DNA of 45,000 nucleotides from Stramonita haemastoma (GCA_030674155.1 CM060324.1:54776356-54821355); one strand, 5' to 3'. Shown: positions 1 to 10,722, counted from the first letter of the stretch. The notes: generated by a model not told the origin, from the letters alone. Numbers and translations: made by a program.

Positions 1-104
1 AGTTGTGGCGACGCGCTCTCCCCAGGAAGAGCAGCCTGAATTTCACGCAGAGAAATCTGCTGTGGTATAAATAAATAAAATAAATAAATAAATAGAGTGA
101 TGCC

Positions 105-345
105 TCGTGATCTGCTGACCCGGATTCAAATCTGGTTCAAGAGGATTAACAAAAAAAAGAAACAAAAAACCCCATCCCCTGGAGTTAACATAAGTGCTGA
201 CTCCAGTCTCCCCAAAAAGTCCTTTGGATGAGACTATAAACTGAGGTCCCGTGTGTGAATGTAGGCAGAATATCTTGCGTACACGTTTAAACCCGTTTTA
301 CTTTTCAGAAGAGTAGGCCATTGCGTGCCGGTGGGAACGGGTGAC
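105..345 (+). repeat. SINE family 1, partial copy
   Basis: This stretch matches the body of a SINE seen a dozen or so times in the window: the ctggagttaaca block, the gatgagactataaac block and the gtgtgccggtgggaac-like block follow in order. The tRNA-like head is degenerate (gacccggattcaaatc stands where the B box is expected) and an A-rich insert lies at 150-175. The copy stops at gggtgac, where the next copy begins, so the two form a head-to-tail dimer. Confidence 0.7.
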
Positions 346-705
346 GGGATAGCCTAGTGGTCAGAACATTGGCTGGCAATTTGACGACCCGAGTTTGATT
401 CCTGTTGGAGGGGATTTTTCCCTGGAGTTAACATCAGTGCTGACTCCACTCTCCCCAAAAGTCTTTCGGATGAGACTGAAAACCGAGGCCCGTGTGCGAA
501 TGCACGCAGAACATCTTGAGCACACGTTAAGTCCTGTTCCGCTTTTTGTAAAAGTAGGCCATCGTGTGCAGGTGGTAACAGATGACAATATTTACACAAC
601 TGCATACACACGGGGACTGGATGAAAAAAAGCACACAAGTGCTTATCCCATTATCCTCGATACAAACGAATAAAATAAAAAATAAAAAATAAATAAAATA
701 AAGCC
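341..705 (+). repeat. SINE family 1, full-length tRNA-derived copy
   Basis: The head at about 350-415 has RNA polymerase III promoter features: an A-box-like tagcctagtgg and a B-box-like gagtttgattcc. The body carries the blocks shared by all copies. The 3' end has a small hairpin (agcac, then gtgct) and an (AATAAA)n-like tail at 670-705. Length is about 360 bp. SINEs of this kind are non-coding and are mobilised by a partner LINE; the partner was not identified. Reading frames across it are not genes. Confidence 0.85.
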
Positions 706-772
706 AACTAGCAACAGAGATTGTATGGTATGGGCAGACTCTAAGGATACCTGCCTATCTGTCTCTCCTACC

Positions 773-1050
773 TCCCCCCCCCCCCCCATACCAGCTATTC
801 AACTCCTTTCTCCTTGCCTCCCTTCCCCCCCCCCCCCCCCCTTTCCATCCACTAACTCTACCCATGTCCATACTCTCTTTTTGTCCACCTTTACAATCTT
901 GTGAGGGAGGGGGCAACCCCCCCCAAAAAAAAAACAACAAAAAAAAAACCCACTGGGCTTACATCCTGTAGCAACATTCAAGGTAAACACGGGTCACTTA
1001 TGCAAAAAAACAACAACAAACAAAAACAAACAAACAAACAAAAAACTGGT
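773..1050. repeat. Low-complexity poly-C, A-rich and (CAAA)n tract
   Basis: Two poly-C runs (about 775-787 and 826-841) are followed by A-rich DNA and a short (CAAA)n run at 1018-1042. The open frames here come only from base composition. Confidence 0.85.
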
Positions 1051-1236
1051 TTAGAACTAGGGGCAGTGTTGATCTGTCCGATTAATGAGAAGACACATAG
1101 AGTTATCCCTCTTTGTCCCATAACATGGCGGGCTCTTAGCAGGTAAGCACGAGTTCAATGTTGCGGTAGACGCCAGCTGTAATTTGTGAGTTTTAGTGGT
1201 TAGGTTATAGTCTGCAGTTCTTTTTTCTGTTTTTAG

Positions 1237-1270
1237 AGTTCTCCAATGGCTGCACACATACTATCGGAAG
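1237..1270 (+). CDS. Candidate short exon with a start codon (weak)
   Basis: A pyrimidine-rich tract ends in ttttag, followed by 34 bp and a gtactt donor-like site. The block contains ccaATGGct, a good Kozak-like context, opening a frame MAAHILSE that runs into the donor. It could be a first coding exon of the exon-like series farther right. The block is too short for its composition to tell coding from chance. Confidence 0.2.
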
Positions 1271-1627
1271 GTACTTATTTTCAGTTGCCTTTTTTCATGG
1301 TATGGAATTTGAAAATTTCTCAGGGCTACACAAGAGCTGACACTACGCATTTACAAGCTTCCGGTTTTAAATTTCATGCTTATTTTTTAACGTGTCCTTT
1401 AACTTTCGTCAGTTACATTCCCTTACTATGTATTAGCAAAAGGTTTCTGGGCGATATGTTCGAGTGCCAGGTTCACTAATGACATGGTGAGATTTTGGCT
1501 ATAGGAGTGTTTGCCAGACAAATTCAAACTGAAGTGATAGTCAAGTAAGCTATTAACCCCATTTGAATGTGGAGGTGTCTAAACAGGACACAAGTGTGAT
1601 GCATTTTGATACATTTTGTCATATGTG

Positions 1628-1629
<2 letters not shown>

Positions 1630-1673
<44 letters not shown>

Positions 1674-1712
1674 CCCTCCTCCCCTCTCTCTCCCTCTCTC
1701 TCTCCCTCTCCC

Positions 1713-1752
<40 letters not shown>
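1630..1752. repeat. (CT)n microsatellite with a poly-C interruption
   Basis: About 120 bp of CT dinucleotides with a C13-15 run near 1710. It abuts the 5' side of a SINE family 1 copy and replaces that copy's head. The Ser/Leu-rich and Glu/Arg-rich reading frames on the two strands are artefacts. Confidence 0.95.
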
Positions 1753-1753
<1 letters not shown>

Positions 1754-2075
1754 GTAATTTGATGACCCGGGTTCGAGTCCGTCGAGGAGATTTTTCTCCT
1801 GGAGTTAACATCAGTGCTGACTCCACTCTCCCCCAAAGTCCTTCGGATGAGACTTTAAACCGAGGCCCCGTGTGCGAACGCACGCAGAACATCTTGCGCA
1901 CACGTTAAATCTGTTCTGCTTTTCGTAAGAGTAGGCCATCGTGTGCCGGTGGGAACAGATGACATTTACAAAAACGCATACACACGGGGACTGGATGTAA
2001 AAAAGCACAAGAGTGCTTATTCCATTATCCTCAATATCAAAGAATAAATAAATAAATAAATAAATAAATAAAATC
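1753..2075 (+). repeat. SINE family 1, copy with truncated head
   Basis: The copy begins at the B-box side of the tRNA-like head (gacccgggttcgagtcc), has the complete body, and ends in (AATA)n at 2042-2073. The A-box half is missing and the CT microsatellite sits in its place. Confidence 0.85.
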
Positions 2076-2100
2076 TCTCTCTCTGCTTTTACAATTACAG

Positions 2101-2238
2101 TGCCATGTTAGTGATACACATGTTTATGTCTGTTAACAGACACTGGTTGGCTGGGATAGACTTTGTCACCAAGGACACTAGGATGAAGGTGTCAGCACTA
2201 CAGTCCTGCAGAGTTCAGGATATCTTCACTGTGTGTAG
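2101..2238 (+). CDS. Candidate internal exon W1, product unknown
   Basis: A pyrimidine-rich tract ending ttacag precedes 138 bp that are open in one frame, followed by a TGTAG|GTATCT donor. The frame includes MKVSALQSCRVQDIF and has ordinary amino-acid composition, unlike the microsatellite frames nearby. A second possible acceptor (ctgttaacag) lies inside, ending at 2139. The core gtcaccaaggacac recurs in altered form at about 7,520 and 11,075, which suggests duplicated exons. I do not recognise the protein. If real, it belongs to a + strand gene with further exons to the right. Confidence 0.35.
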
Positions 2239-2299
2239 GTATCTCTTTCTTGGGATCTCTGTTGAGGTAAGGAGAAGGGATGATAAAACAAACATCCTT

Positions 2300-3310
2300 T
2301 AGCAAAGACTTGAAGGACTTCTTGAGTTGGTGTCTGGGACCAGAAGGTATGCTGGTCTTGGGTTGTTTAATTGTGATACTTTAATCCAATGCTTGTACAG
2401 TTGATGCATAAGATTGCAAATTTTCAGGGTTTTCAAGGCTGAGCTACCACAGAGATAACATATTTCTTTTATATTAGTGAGTCGAGTCTACACAAAGTAA
2501 ATTAAGACAAAATGAATTGAGTGCAATGCAAGCCAGTGCATTGCAAAAGACAAACAAAATAAACATGAGAACAGTATAAATAAAAAAAAAAGGGAAATAA
2601 ACCAAACAATGAATTAAAAAGGGAAACAGAATTGAGAATTAAAAAACAACAGCAAAACAAATAAAGCACTCATGCAAAACTCAAAAGCCACTTCAAAACT
2701 GGCACAAGCAAAGGAAACAAAACAAAACAAAAAGCTATAAAAAAACACACCACCCAAATCAACTAAAATTTGAAAATTGAAAAGTGGGAGGGGGGAAAAG
2801 AGAGAAACACTGCAAGGACTCCCCAGGCTGGTGGCTGTGTCCTCGTTCTGCATGGAAATAAAGCTCCAGGGCAACTACAGGCTTTGAGTACAGTGGAATT
2901 GGCCTGGATACAGTTGTGTGGTAAATTTGGAATGAGTGATGTGAGAACAGCTGGACTGGTGCTTGGTAGATGGTGAAACTATAAACCTGTGAGATGAACT
3001 AAAAGAAACAAATTTTTAAAAAGAGTAAAAACTAAAAACAAATTTAAAAAAAGAGTAACCCATTTAAACAAAATGGAAAAAAAGACAAAAACTGAACATT
3101 ACACATACTGAACTAAACATAAATTAAAATGAAACAAGTGACCATAAAAAAAAACCACACACAAAAGGAAAAATACCCTTCAAGAAATGCTCAATAATAA
3201 GAAAGAAAACTTAACTAAAAGAACAACCCTCCCCCTCCCCCCAAAAAAAAACAACTAAACAAAAACAACCCAAATGAGGCAAACCAAGTGCAAAACTCTC
3301 CAACTAAAGA
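2300..3310. other. A-rich non-coding stretch
   Basis: Roughly 1 kb with strong strand asymmetry: A-rich with AAAC/AAAT tracts. I see no repeat family, splice-bounded block or structured RNA. It fits intronic or intergenic DNA. Confidence 0.5.
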
Positions 3311-3344
3311 ATAAATGAACGGGGAAAAGGTCTTGGAGGAGATT

Positions 3345-3560
3345 GAAGGACATCATCATCATTGTCGACATAATCATCATCAATATCATCATCAGTTTGT
3401 TCACCAAGATGGTCATCATCATCATCGTCATCATCATCATTATTATCATCAGTTCGTTGGCCAAGATGGTCATTATCATCATCATCAGTTTGTTGACCAA
3501 GATGGTCATCATCATTGTCGTCATCTTCATCATCATCACCAGTCCCTTGACCAAGACAGT
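3345..3560. repeat. (ATC)n minisatellite with a 'caccaagatggt' spacer
   Basis: ATC triplets are broken about every 60 bp by a spacer of the type cagtttgttgaccaagatgg, with four related copies at about 3391, 3449, 3486 and 3538. The architecture (ATC triplets plus a recurring non-ATC cassette) resembles the large satellite at 32.8-40 kb, but the cassette sequence differs. His-rich and Ile-rich frames are artefacts. Confidence 0.85.
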
Positions 3561-3723
3561 TATCCAGAGGGACAGAAGCATTACAGCAGGCAATAGTTTT
3601 ATTGTTTTCCAGGCTGGTCTGTGTTCAGCTTTCACACAACAGTACTGACAATTCTGGTTTGAAAGCAGGTCAGCAACTTATTATGTATGCATGTTTTTTT
3701 CTGAATGATGATCTATTTACCAG

Positions 3724-3798
3724 GAATTTGATGAGGTTTGGACAGTTTCAGACAGGCCCAGCACCATCAGAAGCCTTATTCATCACTTCAGCCATAAG
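3724..3798 (+). CDS. Candidate exon X1 of a duplicated three-exon module
   Basis: The acceptor atttaccag is followed by 75 bp open in phase 0 (25 codons, beginning EFDEVWTVSDRPS) and then a CATAAG|GTACAG donor. The acceptor context ttaccag recurs at about 5,863-5,871 and 6,803-6,811 as X2 and X3. Exon Y1 next to it is also open in phase 0, so X1 and Y1 could be joined in frame. The product is unknown and the call rests on splice consensus and internal homology. Confidence 0.3.
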
Positions 3799-3954
3799 GT
3801 ACAGATTAATCCTTTTTTTAATCTTTCTGTCTTGTCTGATCTTTGTGCATAATTATCTTTAAGTTATTTAAATACTGTAGTTTTCAGGTTGTTTTTATTC
3901 TGCCCCCCTTTCTCTGTTTGGTTTTTCTGTTATTGCAGGATGGTTTGCATTTGT

Positions 3955-4060
3955 ATCTGTCTGTTATCTGCCATTTCTGTCTGTCTTTTATCTGCCATGT
4001 CTGTCTGTCATCTACCATTCTGTCTGTCTATTATCTGCTGTTTCTGTCTGTCTTTTTACA
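3955..4060. repeat. TCTG-rich minisatellite
   Basis: About four degenerate units of some 24 bp built on ctgtctgtc plus a ttatctgcca-like half. A shorter trace of the same motif occurs near 6,040-6,095 ahead of exon Y2, which supports duplication of the whole block. Confidence 0.7.
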
Positions 4061-4133
4061 TTTTCCTGGAAAGGGGGGCGTTATTTTATTTTGAAAATGT
4101 TTAATGCAATGCGGAAAATCAGTTTGTTAACAG

Positions 4134-4202
4134 AGAAACTACTGTCAAGGAGTACAGGACACTGACAGCATGCCTACCAGCATGAAGGAGAAACAAGGAC
4201 AG
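4134..4202 (+). CDS. Candidate exon Y1 of the duplicated module
   Basis: The acceptor ttgttaacag is followed by 69 bp (23 codons) open in phase 0, with MPTSMKEKQGQ near the end, then a GGACAG|GTAAGA donor. The preceding 30 bp (ttgaaaatgttt) and the exon core (ctgtcaaggagtacaggac) align with 6,118-6,190, where exon Y2 lies. Function unknown. Confidence 0.3.
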
Positions 4203-4507
4203 GTAAGAAAAGGAGTCCTCTGTCACTCAAATGATTTGAATGAAATAACCATGCAGTCTGAAATGAAGGATATTCTTTCATCAGGTTCATTAGTGGTTTT
4301 GAGATCTTTGGCACATGATCTACAGCTGTGTCCAGCAGTGTTTGTTGAATAATTAATATTGGTAAAATAAGGTTGCATTAGAAATTGCGTTTGTATATAA
4401 TTATGTATTGTCTTTTTGAGATTTATGTGTTGAATTCATTACACTATCATTTTGGGGGAAGAATTTTGGTCAAGTATAAACTTCATCAGTTTGAAAGTAT
4501 TGTAACC

Positions 4508-5411
4508 ATGTGAATGCATAGTTTTTTTTTTTCTTGTTTTTTTTTTTGCTGCCTCGTCTTCTGTGATGTCTCCGTACTGCTGTTCCCACGCCGCTCATCT
4601 CAATCTCCCCGCCACAGCCATACCCAGATTCGTTGTGTCTCACCCCCGGGGTCGGGAGTCCACAGGGAGCTCATCAATATTAGGCCGCCGCGGGCCACCA
4701 GCCAGAGGGGCCCTGCACTTCTGCTGGGTCACTTTGGTGGTGTTCAGTGGTGCCTGTTCTGAGCTAACATACGCAGGACACCACCTACTAAGCCCCCTAC
4801 TAACGACAGTATTAGCTCAGTCGCGGAGCCAGACTGAGCGAGTCACCCACCCAAGGTGGCGACCACCACAACGTCCCTCCAACGACCGCCTCCCCACGAA
4901 CCCCCAACCCCAAAGGCTTTGACACAAATTCACCACAGGCACAGAAGCGTATGGGGAAACCGAATCTGAGGTCACCATGAGACCAGAGCAACGGAGGCCA
5001 CCGAATCAGAGGCAATTTTTATTATTGCATGATGATCAATGAGGATGAGGATGATGTAATGATGCTGCTGTGGAGGTGCATCCGCTTTGAGACTACTTGA
5101 CAGGGTTGTTCTCTACGCTTACTGTCATAATATATCCCGGCGTCAACCAGGCCCGAGAGATACAGACACCTGCAGTGTTGGTCAGGTAATTTGAGCAACA
5201 CTCTCAAATTCGCATCCGTAAAGTGGATGAAGCTCGACTGTGTGGTCCCAGTCTCCCCACTGAGCCCACAGCACACTCACTCTGGGTAGGAGCCGGCCGG
5301 AGCCCGAAAAAATCCCTATGACTTATGGGATTCGAACCCGCGACCTTCCAGTCCGGAATCCACGGCGCTAACCACTGCGCCATGGCGGCTGGTTATGTGA
5401 ATGCATAGTTT
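4508..5411 (-). repeat. SINE family 2, long form, copy A with 17-bp target-site duplication
   Basis: Read on the minus strand, the element starts at about 5,394 with a tRNA-like head: A-box-like tggcgcagtgg and a perfect B box ggttcgaatcc near 5,330-5,340. It runs about 870 bp and ends in poly-A (poly-T on +, 4,522-4,548). It is flanked by the perfect 17-bp direct repeat atgtgaatgcatagttt (4,508-4,524 and 5,395-5,411). It sits between candidate exons Y1 and Z1 in otherwise duplicated DNA, so it arrived after or during that duplication. It is much longer than most SINEs. Confidence 0.88.
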
Positions 5412-5468
5412 GTGCTTATGAAACTTTTACCATTTTCAGTGTGACTGATGATGATTTACCGCTTTCAG

Positions 5469-5532
5469 GATCTTGTGCTGGAAACAAGCACCAAGGACCA
5501 GTCATCTCAAGCTGCATCCTGTCTTCACAGAG
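5469..5532 (+). CDS. Candidate exon Z1 of the duplicated module
   Basis: A gctttcag acceptor (shared with Z2 at 6,551 and Z3 at 8,993, with similar upstream intron sequence gatgattta in Z1 and Z2) precedes 64 bp and a CAGAG|GTAATC donor. Phase 0 reads DLVLETSTKDQSS, which aligns with LESSAEDSV of Z2 and PESSAQESA of Z3. Recurrence of the peptide pattern E-[ST]-S-[AT]-x-[DE] in splice-bounded blocks is the best argument that these are diverged coding exons. Product unknown. Confidence 0.35.
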
Positions 5533-5871
5533 GTAATCTTCTGCATACTTATTGTGTGTGCTTTTTTGCATGTTAGGGTTTTTAAAAAATTCTTTTTCAT
5601 GGTGACTGATTTTTTTTTTTTGTATTGTTTTCTGTGTTGTTTTTGCTTTTCTTAGTCATTTGAATGTGTATCATTTATTTTGATTGTAGGTTATAATACA
5701 TTTTGTTGTATGCTATTTTTGACTTGTGAGTACAGGTGTTTCACTATTTTATGAACTCATTTTGGTTCATGTTAGTTTTAAGTGTGAGTACAGTAATTGT
5801 ACTACTTCATTAGCATGTTGTGTCATACTTTTTAATGCTGTCTTTGACTATGAGTATATCTGTTTTACCAG

Positions 5872-5936
5872 GTACATGCAAGGCCTACTTGCTAGCTAGC
5901 TGTGGTCATGCCAACGCCACCAGATAAGTTACACAG
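5872..5936 (+). CDS. Candidate exon X2 (possibly decayed)
   Basis: The acceptor ctgttttaccag matches the X1 and X3 context. It is followed by 65 bp and an ACACAG|GTAACA donor. The frames I checked meet stops, so this copy may be non-functional or its boundaries may be wrong. Confidence 0.18.
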
Positions 5937-6164
5937 GTAACAGTTATGTCTTTGTGACCTGGTATAGATATATATGTGTATGCCAGTATGTGCATTATGT
6001 ATTTGCCTACGTCTGTTATATGCATGGCCGGCCATTCCTATGTTTTGTCTGTGAATATCTTACTTGTCTGTGTTCTTATTTCTGTCTGTCTGTGGCTTTC
6101 TGAGATCCTGCATTTTACATTGAAAATGTTTCACTGCCGGTTAATAGAATCAGACTGTTGACAG

Positions 6165-6248
6165 AGCTGCTGTCAAAGTGCATGGACCTGATGGCACACC
6201 TGCCTGCATGGGGTAAACCAGGTCTGGTGAATGGATGACTGAATCCAG
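6165..6248 (+). CDS. Candidate exon Y2
   Basis: The acceptor ctgttgacag precedes 84 bp and an ATCCAG|GTGAGA donor. The first 50 bp align with Y1 (agctgctgtcaaagtgcatgg against agaaactactgtcaaggagt). It lies about 0.3 kb after X2, the same order as Y1 after X1. Confidence 0.22.
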
Positions 6249-6321
6249 GTGAGAAAATGATAGATTTCATTTGTAACTTTGCCACTTTGAATGTAATGTG
6301 GAAGGTAGTTAAACTTTGACT

Positions 6322-6410
6322 TTGCCATTTTAAGTGATGTATGTACTTGAATGTATGTTATTTCTTGCCATTTTAAGTGATGTACTTGAATGTATGTTAT
6401 TTCTTGCCGA
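6322..6410. repeat. Tandem duplication, about 43 bp x 2
   Basis: The block beginning tgccattttaagtgatgta and ending atgttatttct occurs twice in a row. The second copy lacks four bases of the first (gtat). Confidence 0.85.
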
Positions 6411-6550
6411 TGTATATTCTTGAATTTGTGTTTTTTTAATGTAATGTAGATGCTAGTTAAACTAAGTGATGTATGTTATTGGATGTAATGTGGATGTAAA
6501 TAAAACTTTAAGGGTTGACGGTATGCCTCATGATGATTTATTGCTTTCAG

Positions 6551-6635
6551 AGCTGGAATCCAGTGCTGAGGACAGTGTGTTGCAGTGGCGTCGTCACAAC
6601 TTGCAGTGCCTCAACATAGGAATGTTTCTGAAGAA
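6551..6635 (+). CDS. Candidate exon Z2
   Basis: The acceptor ttgctttcag is followed by 85 bp and an AAGAA|GTAAGC donor. Read with two leading bases from the upstream codon, the frame is open throughout and contains LESSAEDSVLQWRR. The first part matches Z3 (PESSAQESAVDRS) and Z1. The upstream intron tract catgatgatttattgctttcag-type resembles that of Z1. Function unknown. Confidence 0.35.
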
Positions 6636-6956
6636 GTAAGCTTTTTTGTTCACATTTTTCTTTTTCTGTTTGACTTGCAATTCAATCTTAGTTGATTTTC
6701 TTATTTAATTATTTTTGCCTTTAACTGTCATTTGTGTGTTAATTTTTGGCATTGTTGCTGGTAATTAGTGTTAGCTTTTGTTATGTTTGTGGAGGGCATC
6801 TGTTTTACCAGGTAAAACTGGCCAGAAGTTGTCAAGTCCATTGTCATCAGACCCTGTCTCAAGCTTTGGTCACCAAAGAAAGTGAAGGATAATTGATAGT
6901 AATTCTCTGTGTGTGACTGCAAATGTCTGCCTTTGATTTTATCATGACATTGTTTC

Positions 6957-7092
6957 TATGTTCCGCTTTTCGTAAGAGTAGGCCATTGTGTGCTGGTGGG
7001 AACAGATATTACTTACAAAACTGCGAACACATGGGGACTCGATGTAAAAAAGCACATTGGTATCCTTGATACAAAAGAATAAATACATTTAA
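6957..7092 (+). repeat. SINE family 1, 3' fragment
   Basis: It contains the family blocks gttccgcttttcgtaagag, gtgtgctggtgggaacag and gggactcgatgtaaaaaagc, then an AATAAA-like tail. The head and first half are absent. Confidence 0.8.
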
Positions 7093-7502
7093 AAAAAGCA
7101 ATTTATATCATCATAACATTGATGATTGAGTCATTTTGATATTTCAATCAGTGAAATTAAAAATAAAGTGAAATTGGCCCATTTAAGTATTTGACCTAAT
7201 GAAACAAATTATGAAACAGTGATAATGTTTTTGAAGAAAAATTAATTTATTTTGTGTTGGAATCATAACATTGAATTATTTTTATATTTGAATCGACAGA
7301 TTCCATGATTTGCAGCAATATTTTTCAAAGAGTAATTTAGAATTTATTCTGCTTTAAAGGGAATAAGAAAAGGTGATCTTAGTATTTTAGCATATAAAGC
7401 AATTGACAAAACATGCGACCATGTCTTGAAAGCATTGTAATATTTCAGCATAAAAACCTTCAGTATTTTTCCTGTTACTGATGACTGCTAACATGATTAC
7501 AG

Positions 7503-7583
7503 GAACCACTGGACTGGAGTCACACGCCAAGGAACACAACGCCATCCAGCATATCCCCATGTCAGTGTTCAGAACATGATCAG
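7503..7583 (+). CDS. Candidate exon W2
   Basis: The acceptor catgattacag precedes 81 bp and a GATCAG|GTAGAT donor. The core cactggactggagtcacac...ccaaggaacac resembles the middle of W1 at 2,140-2,180. Support is limited to splice consensus and this weak similarity. Confidence 0.22.
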
Positions 7584-7589
7584 GTAGAT

Positions 7590-8985
7590 AGGTGTTTGTC
7601 ATTGATCTTTCTCTATGAAGCAGCATTTACCTGTGTCTGTGTTTGCCAGTTTGTCATCCTCTGCATTTTCTGTCTTGTTTCCCACACATCTTGTTTTTGT
7701 TTGTTTGTGTTTCTTACTGTGTCTTTCTGTTCTTACTCTGATGTCTGTCACTCTGTCTCCTTCACAGATCTTGTGTTTTGTTCAGAAAACTTATGTAATC
7801 CCATAGGATAGGATCAGTGTGTCAGCGGAATAGCTGCCAAAGTCTGTAATTTGTAATCAGAAGACTGCAGACCGCTCTGTAGTATAAACTCTTCATCCTG
7901 GATTAGAAAAAATATTGGATAAGTGGTGATATAAAATAAGTTGTAGATATACATCACTTGAAGTCTATGTAGAGCTATATCGACCAAATTCTACCGCTGC
8001 CTTCAGTTTATTGGCTTTACAGGTCTTTTGCTTTCTCCTCGTTATCCCTGACTAAATGTTTATATAATCTAAAGGTATTTTGTTATTTGTCATGGCTTGT
8101 GGTAAATAACTATTGCTAAGTTTCGACTATCAGGTATGTAAATGTTTATTCATGAATACATTTTTTTTTATTTTGGAAAAAATCCCCTTATGATGCCAAG
8201 AACCAGAAGACTTCATTTCAATATTTAGGAGCTATAGGCTCGGGAATAAGCTGACATTTTCCGAAAACGACTCGTTGGTTATATGAATTTGCTTGCAGGA
8301 AGCAGGATCAAGATAACATCTGGACAAACCCCAGGTTAAAAGGAAAGCTTTTTGTTTTGTACATTGTAGATTTCTTTATATACAGAGCTGTTTAGTCTAT
8401 TTGTGAAATATTTTCTTCTTGAATACATAGCAAGTATAGATCTCTCCCTCTCTTTCCATGAGCAAAAGATTTTGTGATTAAATTTTAGCCAAAGAAAATG
8501 GAGATTGCTTTTTTCTTTTGTAGGTGGAGATGTCAAGTGTACATTGTCAGATTAATCAATCAGCTAGAAGATCAAAATAACACTTGTCTCAGATAACTAG
8601 GCCAGTGTCTCACATTACACCATCAGTGTGCCACCTATCCATAGCTCTTTAAAATTCTGTCAAATGACTTCTTAAGAAAAAAGATTTAAAGTGAGGATAT
8701 TATTTTGTGCAGGTTAAGATTTTGTCTCCATTTTAAGAGTGATAATGCAACAAAAAATAAAGCAGTTTACTGCATTCCAATCAGAGAATAAAATTGAGAA
8801 TACAAATATTTGATTACATGAAGAAAAAAAGAAATTTATCTATATATATCTATAGTTGGTCATTTTGAATGGTAGAAGACAGTGCCTTAAGAGTAATGTT
8901 AATTCTCTGATATAGTGTATGTAAACATCTAAAAGTGTTTGAATCAAGCTGTTGTAGTCTCTGAGCTTACTGAAGCTACTTACTG
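7590..8985. other. AT-rich stretch without recognised genes
   Basis: About 1.4 kb. The 7,640-7,770 part is rich in tctgt motifs. No convincing exon, SINE or LINE piece was seen. Small A- or T-rich open frames have no supporting motif. Confidence 0.45.
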
Positions 8986-8992
8986 CTTTCAG

Positions 8993-9056
8993 GATCTGTG
9001 GACCCAGAATCTAGTGCCCAAGAATCTGCTGTGGACAGGTCACTGGGGCTGAACAG
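8993..9056 (+). CDS. Candidate exon Z3
   Basis: The acceptor ttactgctttcag is followed by 64 bp, the same length as Z1, and a GAACAG|GTATGG donor. The open frame (two leading bases) contains SVDPESSAQESAVDRSLGL, which matches Z2 over ESSA-x-x-S. It may be the most distal copy of the Z exon. Confidence 0.35.
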
Positions 9057-9065
9057 GTATGGTTT

Positions 9066-9160
9066 TAATAATAATATAATAATAATACATGGAATTTATA
9101 TAGCGCTAAATCTTGTAATGGAAACAAATCAAAGCGCTTGCATTCAAATCTGTCACAGGC
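9066..9160 (+). repeat. Dispersed 'tatagcgct...aaagcgctt' repeat
   Basis: A short (ATA)n lead is followed by ggaatttatatagcgcta and, after some 20 bp, caaatcaaagcgcttgcatt. The same unit occurs reversed at 11,450-11,530. I recall similar modules as common in marine invertebrate genomes, but no search was run. Confidence 0.55.
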
Positions 9161-9204
9161 ATGCAGCCATTCCAAATGAATTAACAAATTATATATTTAC
9201 GCAA

Positions 9205-9207
9205 ACA

Positions 9208-9283
<76 letters not shown>

Positions 9284-9326
9284 ATCACACACCACACACA
9301 CACACTACACACACACACACACACAT
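9205..9326. repeat. (CA)n microsatellite
   Basis: About 120 bp of CA with minor interruptions. Thr/His and Cys/Val reading frames are artefacts. Confidence 0.97.
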
Positions 9327-9329
9327 TTA

Positions 9330-9935
9330 GTCTTCTCTGTCTGTACTGTACTTGTTTCACTGGCCAGCTCTCCAATCTTGCTTTTATGAAGAATGCCTTT
9401 GAAAATGAAGTCTCGGAAAAAATCATGAAATTTTGATCAGCCCCACAGAGTAGCAAAAGTGATTGCATTCTTAAAAACCAACAAAAACTGTTAGAGCAGA
9501 AGTGTTACAACACTATGGTCTGTACTGCAGTCGGAATGTACATAATACCCCACCTCTGAAAACAGGCACACCTGAGACAAGAATGTAGTGGATTCCATGA
9601 TACATCATACTCATACTCATGCACAGTGAATCAACATAGTCGTTTAGTATATATAGGGTTTGTACATGAGCCTGGGAGTCTGAAACAGTCGTGGAAAAGT
9701 CTAGCAAATATCAGGAGTCTGTTTGCTTGTAGGAGACCTGCATATCTGACTTAAAAAAAAACAACCCAGATGTTCTGACCCCAGATACGAAAATACATGT
9801 TTACTAATAAAAAATTATTTTGACAACTACAAAAAAAGGGAAAAAAGTGAAAGTGACAAACAGTATAAGGGATGTAACTCCTCTGTGTTAAGTACTTTCT
9901 TTCTCTGGGTTACAAGTCATTACTTGATAGCAAGT
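9330..9935. other. Unassigned spacer
   Basis: I see no splice-bounded block, repeat family or RNA gene here. Confidence 0.4.
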
Positions 9936-9938
9936 GAA

Positions 9939-9939
<1 letters not shown>

Positions 9940-10026
<87 letters not shown>

Positions 10027-10272
10027 ATCTCTCTCTCTCTCTCTCCCTCTCACACACACATACACACACGCACCACCCCCCCCTCTCTTTCTCACACACA
10101 AACTCTCTCTTCCTCACCACTCTCTCTCTCTACCCCCCCCCCCCCTCTCTCTCTCTCTCCTCTCACACACACACACACACACACACCCCACACCCCATCT
10201 CTCATTTCACACACACACACACACACAACACACACACACACACACAACACACAACACACACACACACACTCT
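9940..10272. repeat. Compound (CT)n / (CA)n microsatellite with C runs
   Basis: A long pure CT tract (9,940-10,021) is followed by mixed CT, CA and poly-C blocks ending in CA repeats. All overlapping frames are low-complexity. Confidence 0.97.
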
Positions 10273-10640
10273 AAACAGGCTAAACTTTCCTTTAGAGAAA
10301 TGCACTTTTCCCTCTGTTCTCTATATGACTCTTAATATCATACCGCACATACTAGATATCCCCCCCCCCCCCCCCATTTTTTGTAAAAGACATAGCCTCT
10401 GACTAAAAAATCATGTGATTTTGTACAAATTTGGTAAGTTTGAAATTGATGTATTTTTTATAAAACACTGTACCCCCTCAGTCCTTTGCCGTTTGGTAGC
10501 TTCCTAACTGTGATATGCATGCGCAGGGTGAACACTGAGGCCTCACTGTTTTTTGCCCAGAACATGTATTTTACCTGCAGTGGTCTGGTAAGTAGGTGTT
10601 GAAACCATGATACAGGGATGACAACAAAATTCCCTTGCAG

Positions 10641-10722
10641 CAGTGTTTTTGCCTGTCTGGCATTTCAAAGATCACTGGAGATGAGATTCAGATTTGCTTT
10701 ACTCTGGATGAGGAAGAGGGAT
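10641..10722 (+). CDS. Candidate exon, product unknown
   Basis: The acceptor cccttgcag is followed by 82 bp that translate in phase 0 to a natural-looking peptide containing SGISKITGDEIQICFTLDEE, then a GGGAT|GTATGT donor. Composition and codon use look coding, unlike the CA microsatellite that follows at once. It lies on the same strand as the other exon candidates. I do not recognise the domain. Confidence 0.4.

Noticed and set aside
1563..1908. Ser/Leu-rich and Arg/Glu-rich proteins across the CT microsatellite
   Set aside because: Frames come from CT/AG dinucleotides fused to SINE sequence.
5320..5393. A functional tRNA gene
   Set aside because: It has A and B boxes, but no convincing cloverleaf, and it continues into a SINE body with a TSD. 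It is a SINE head.
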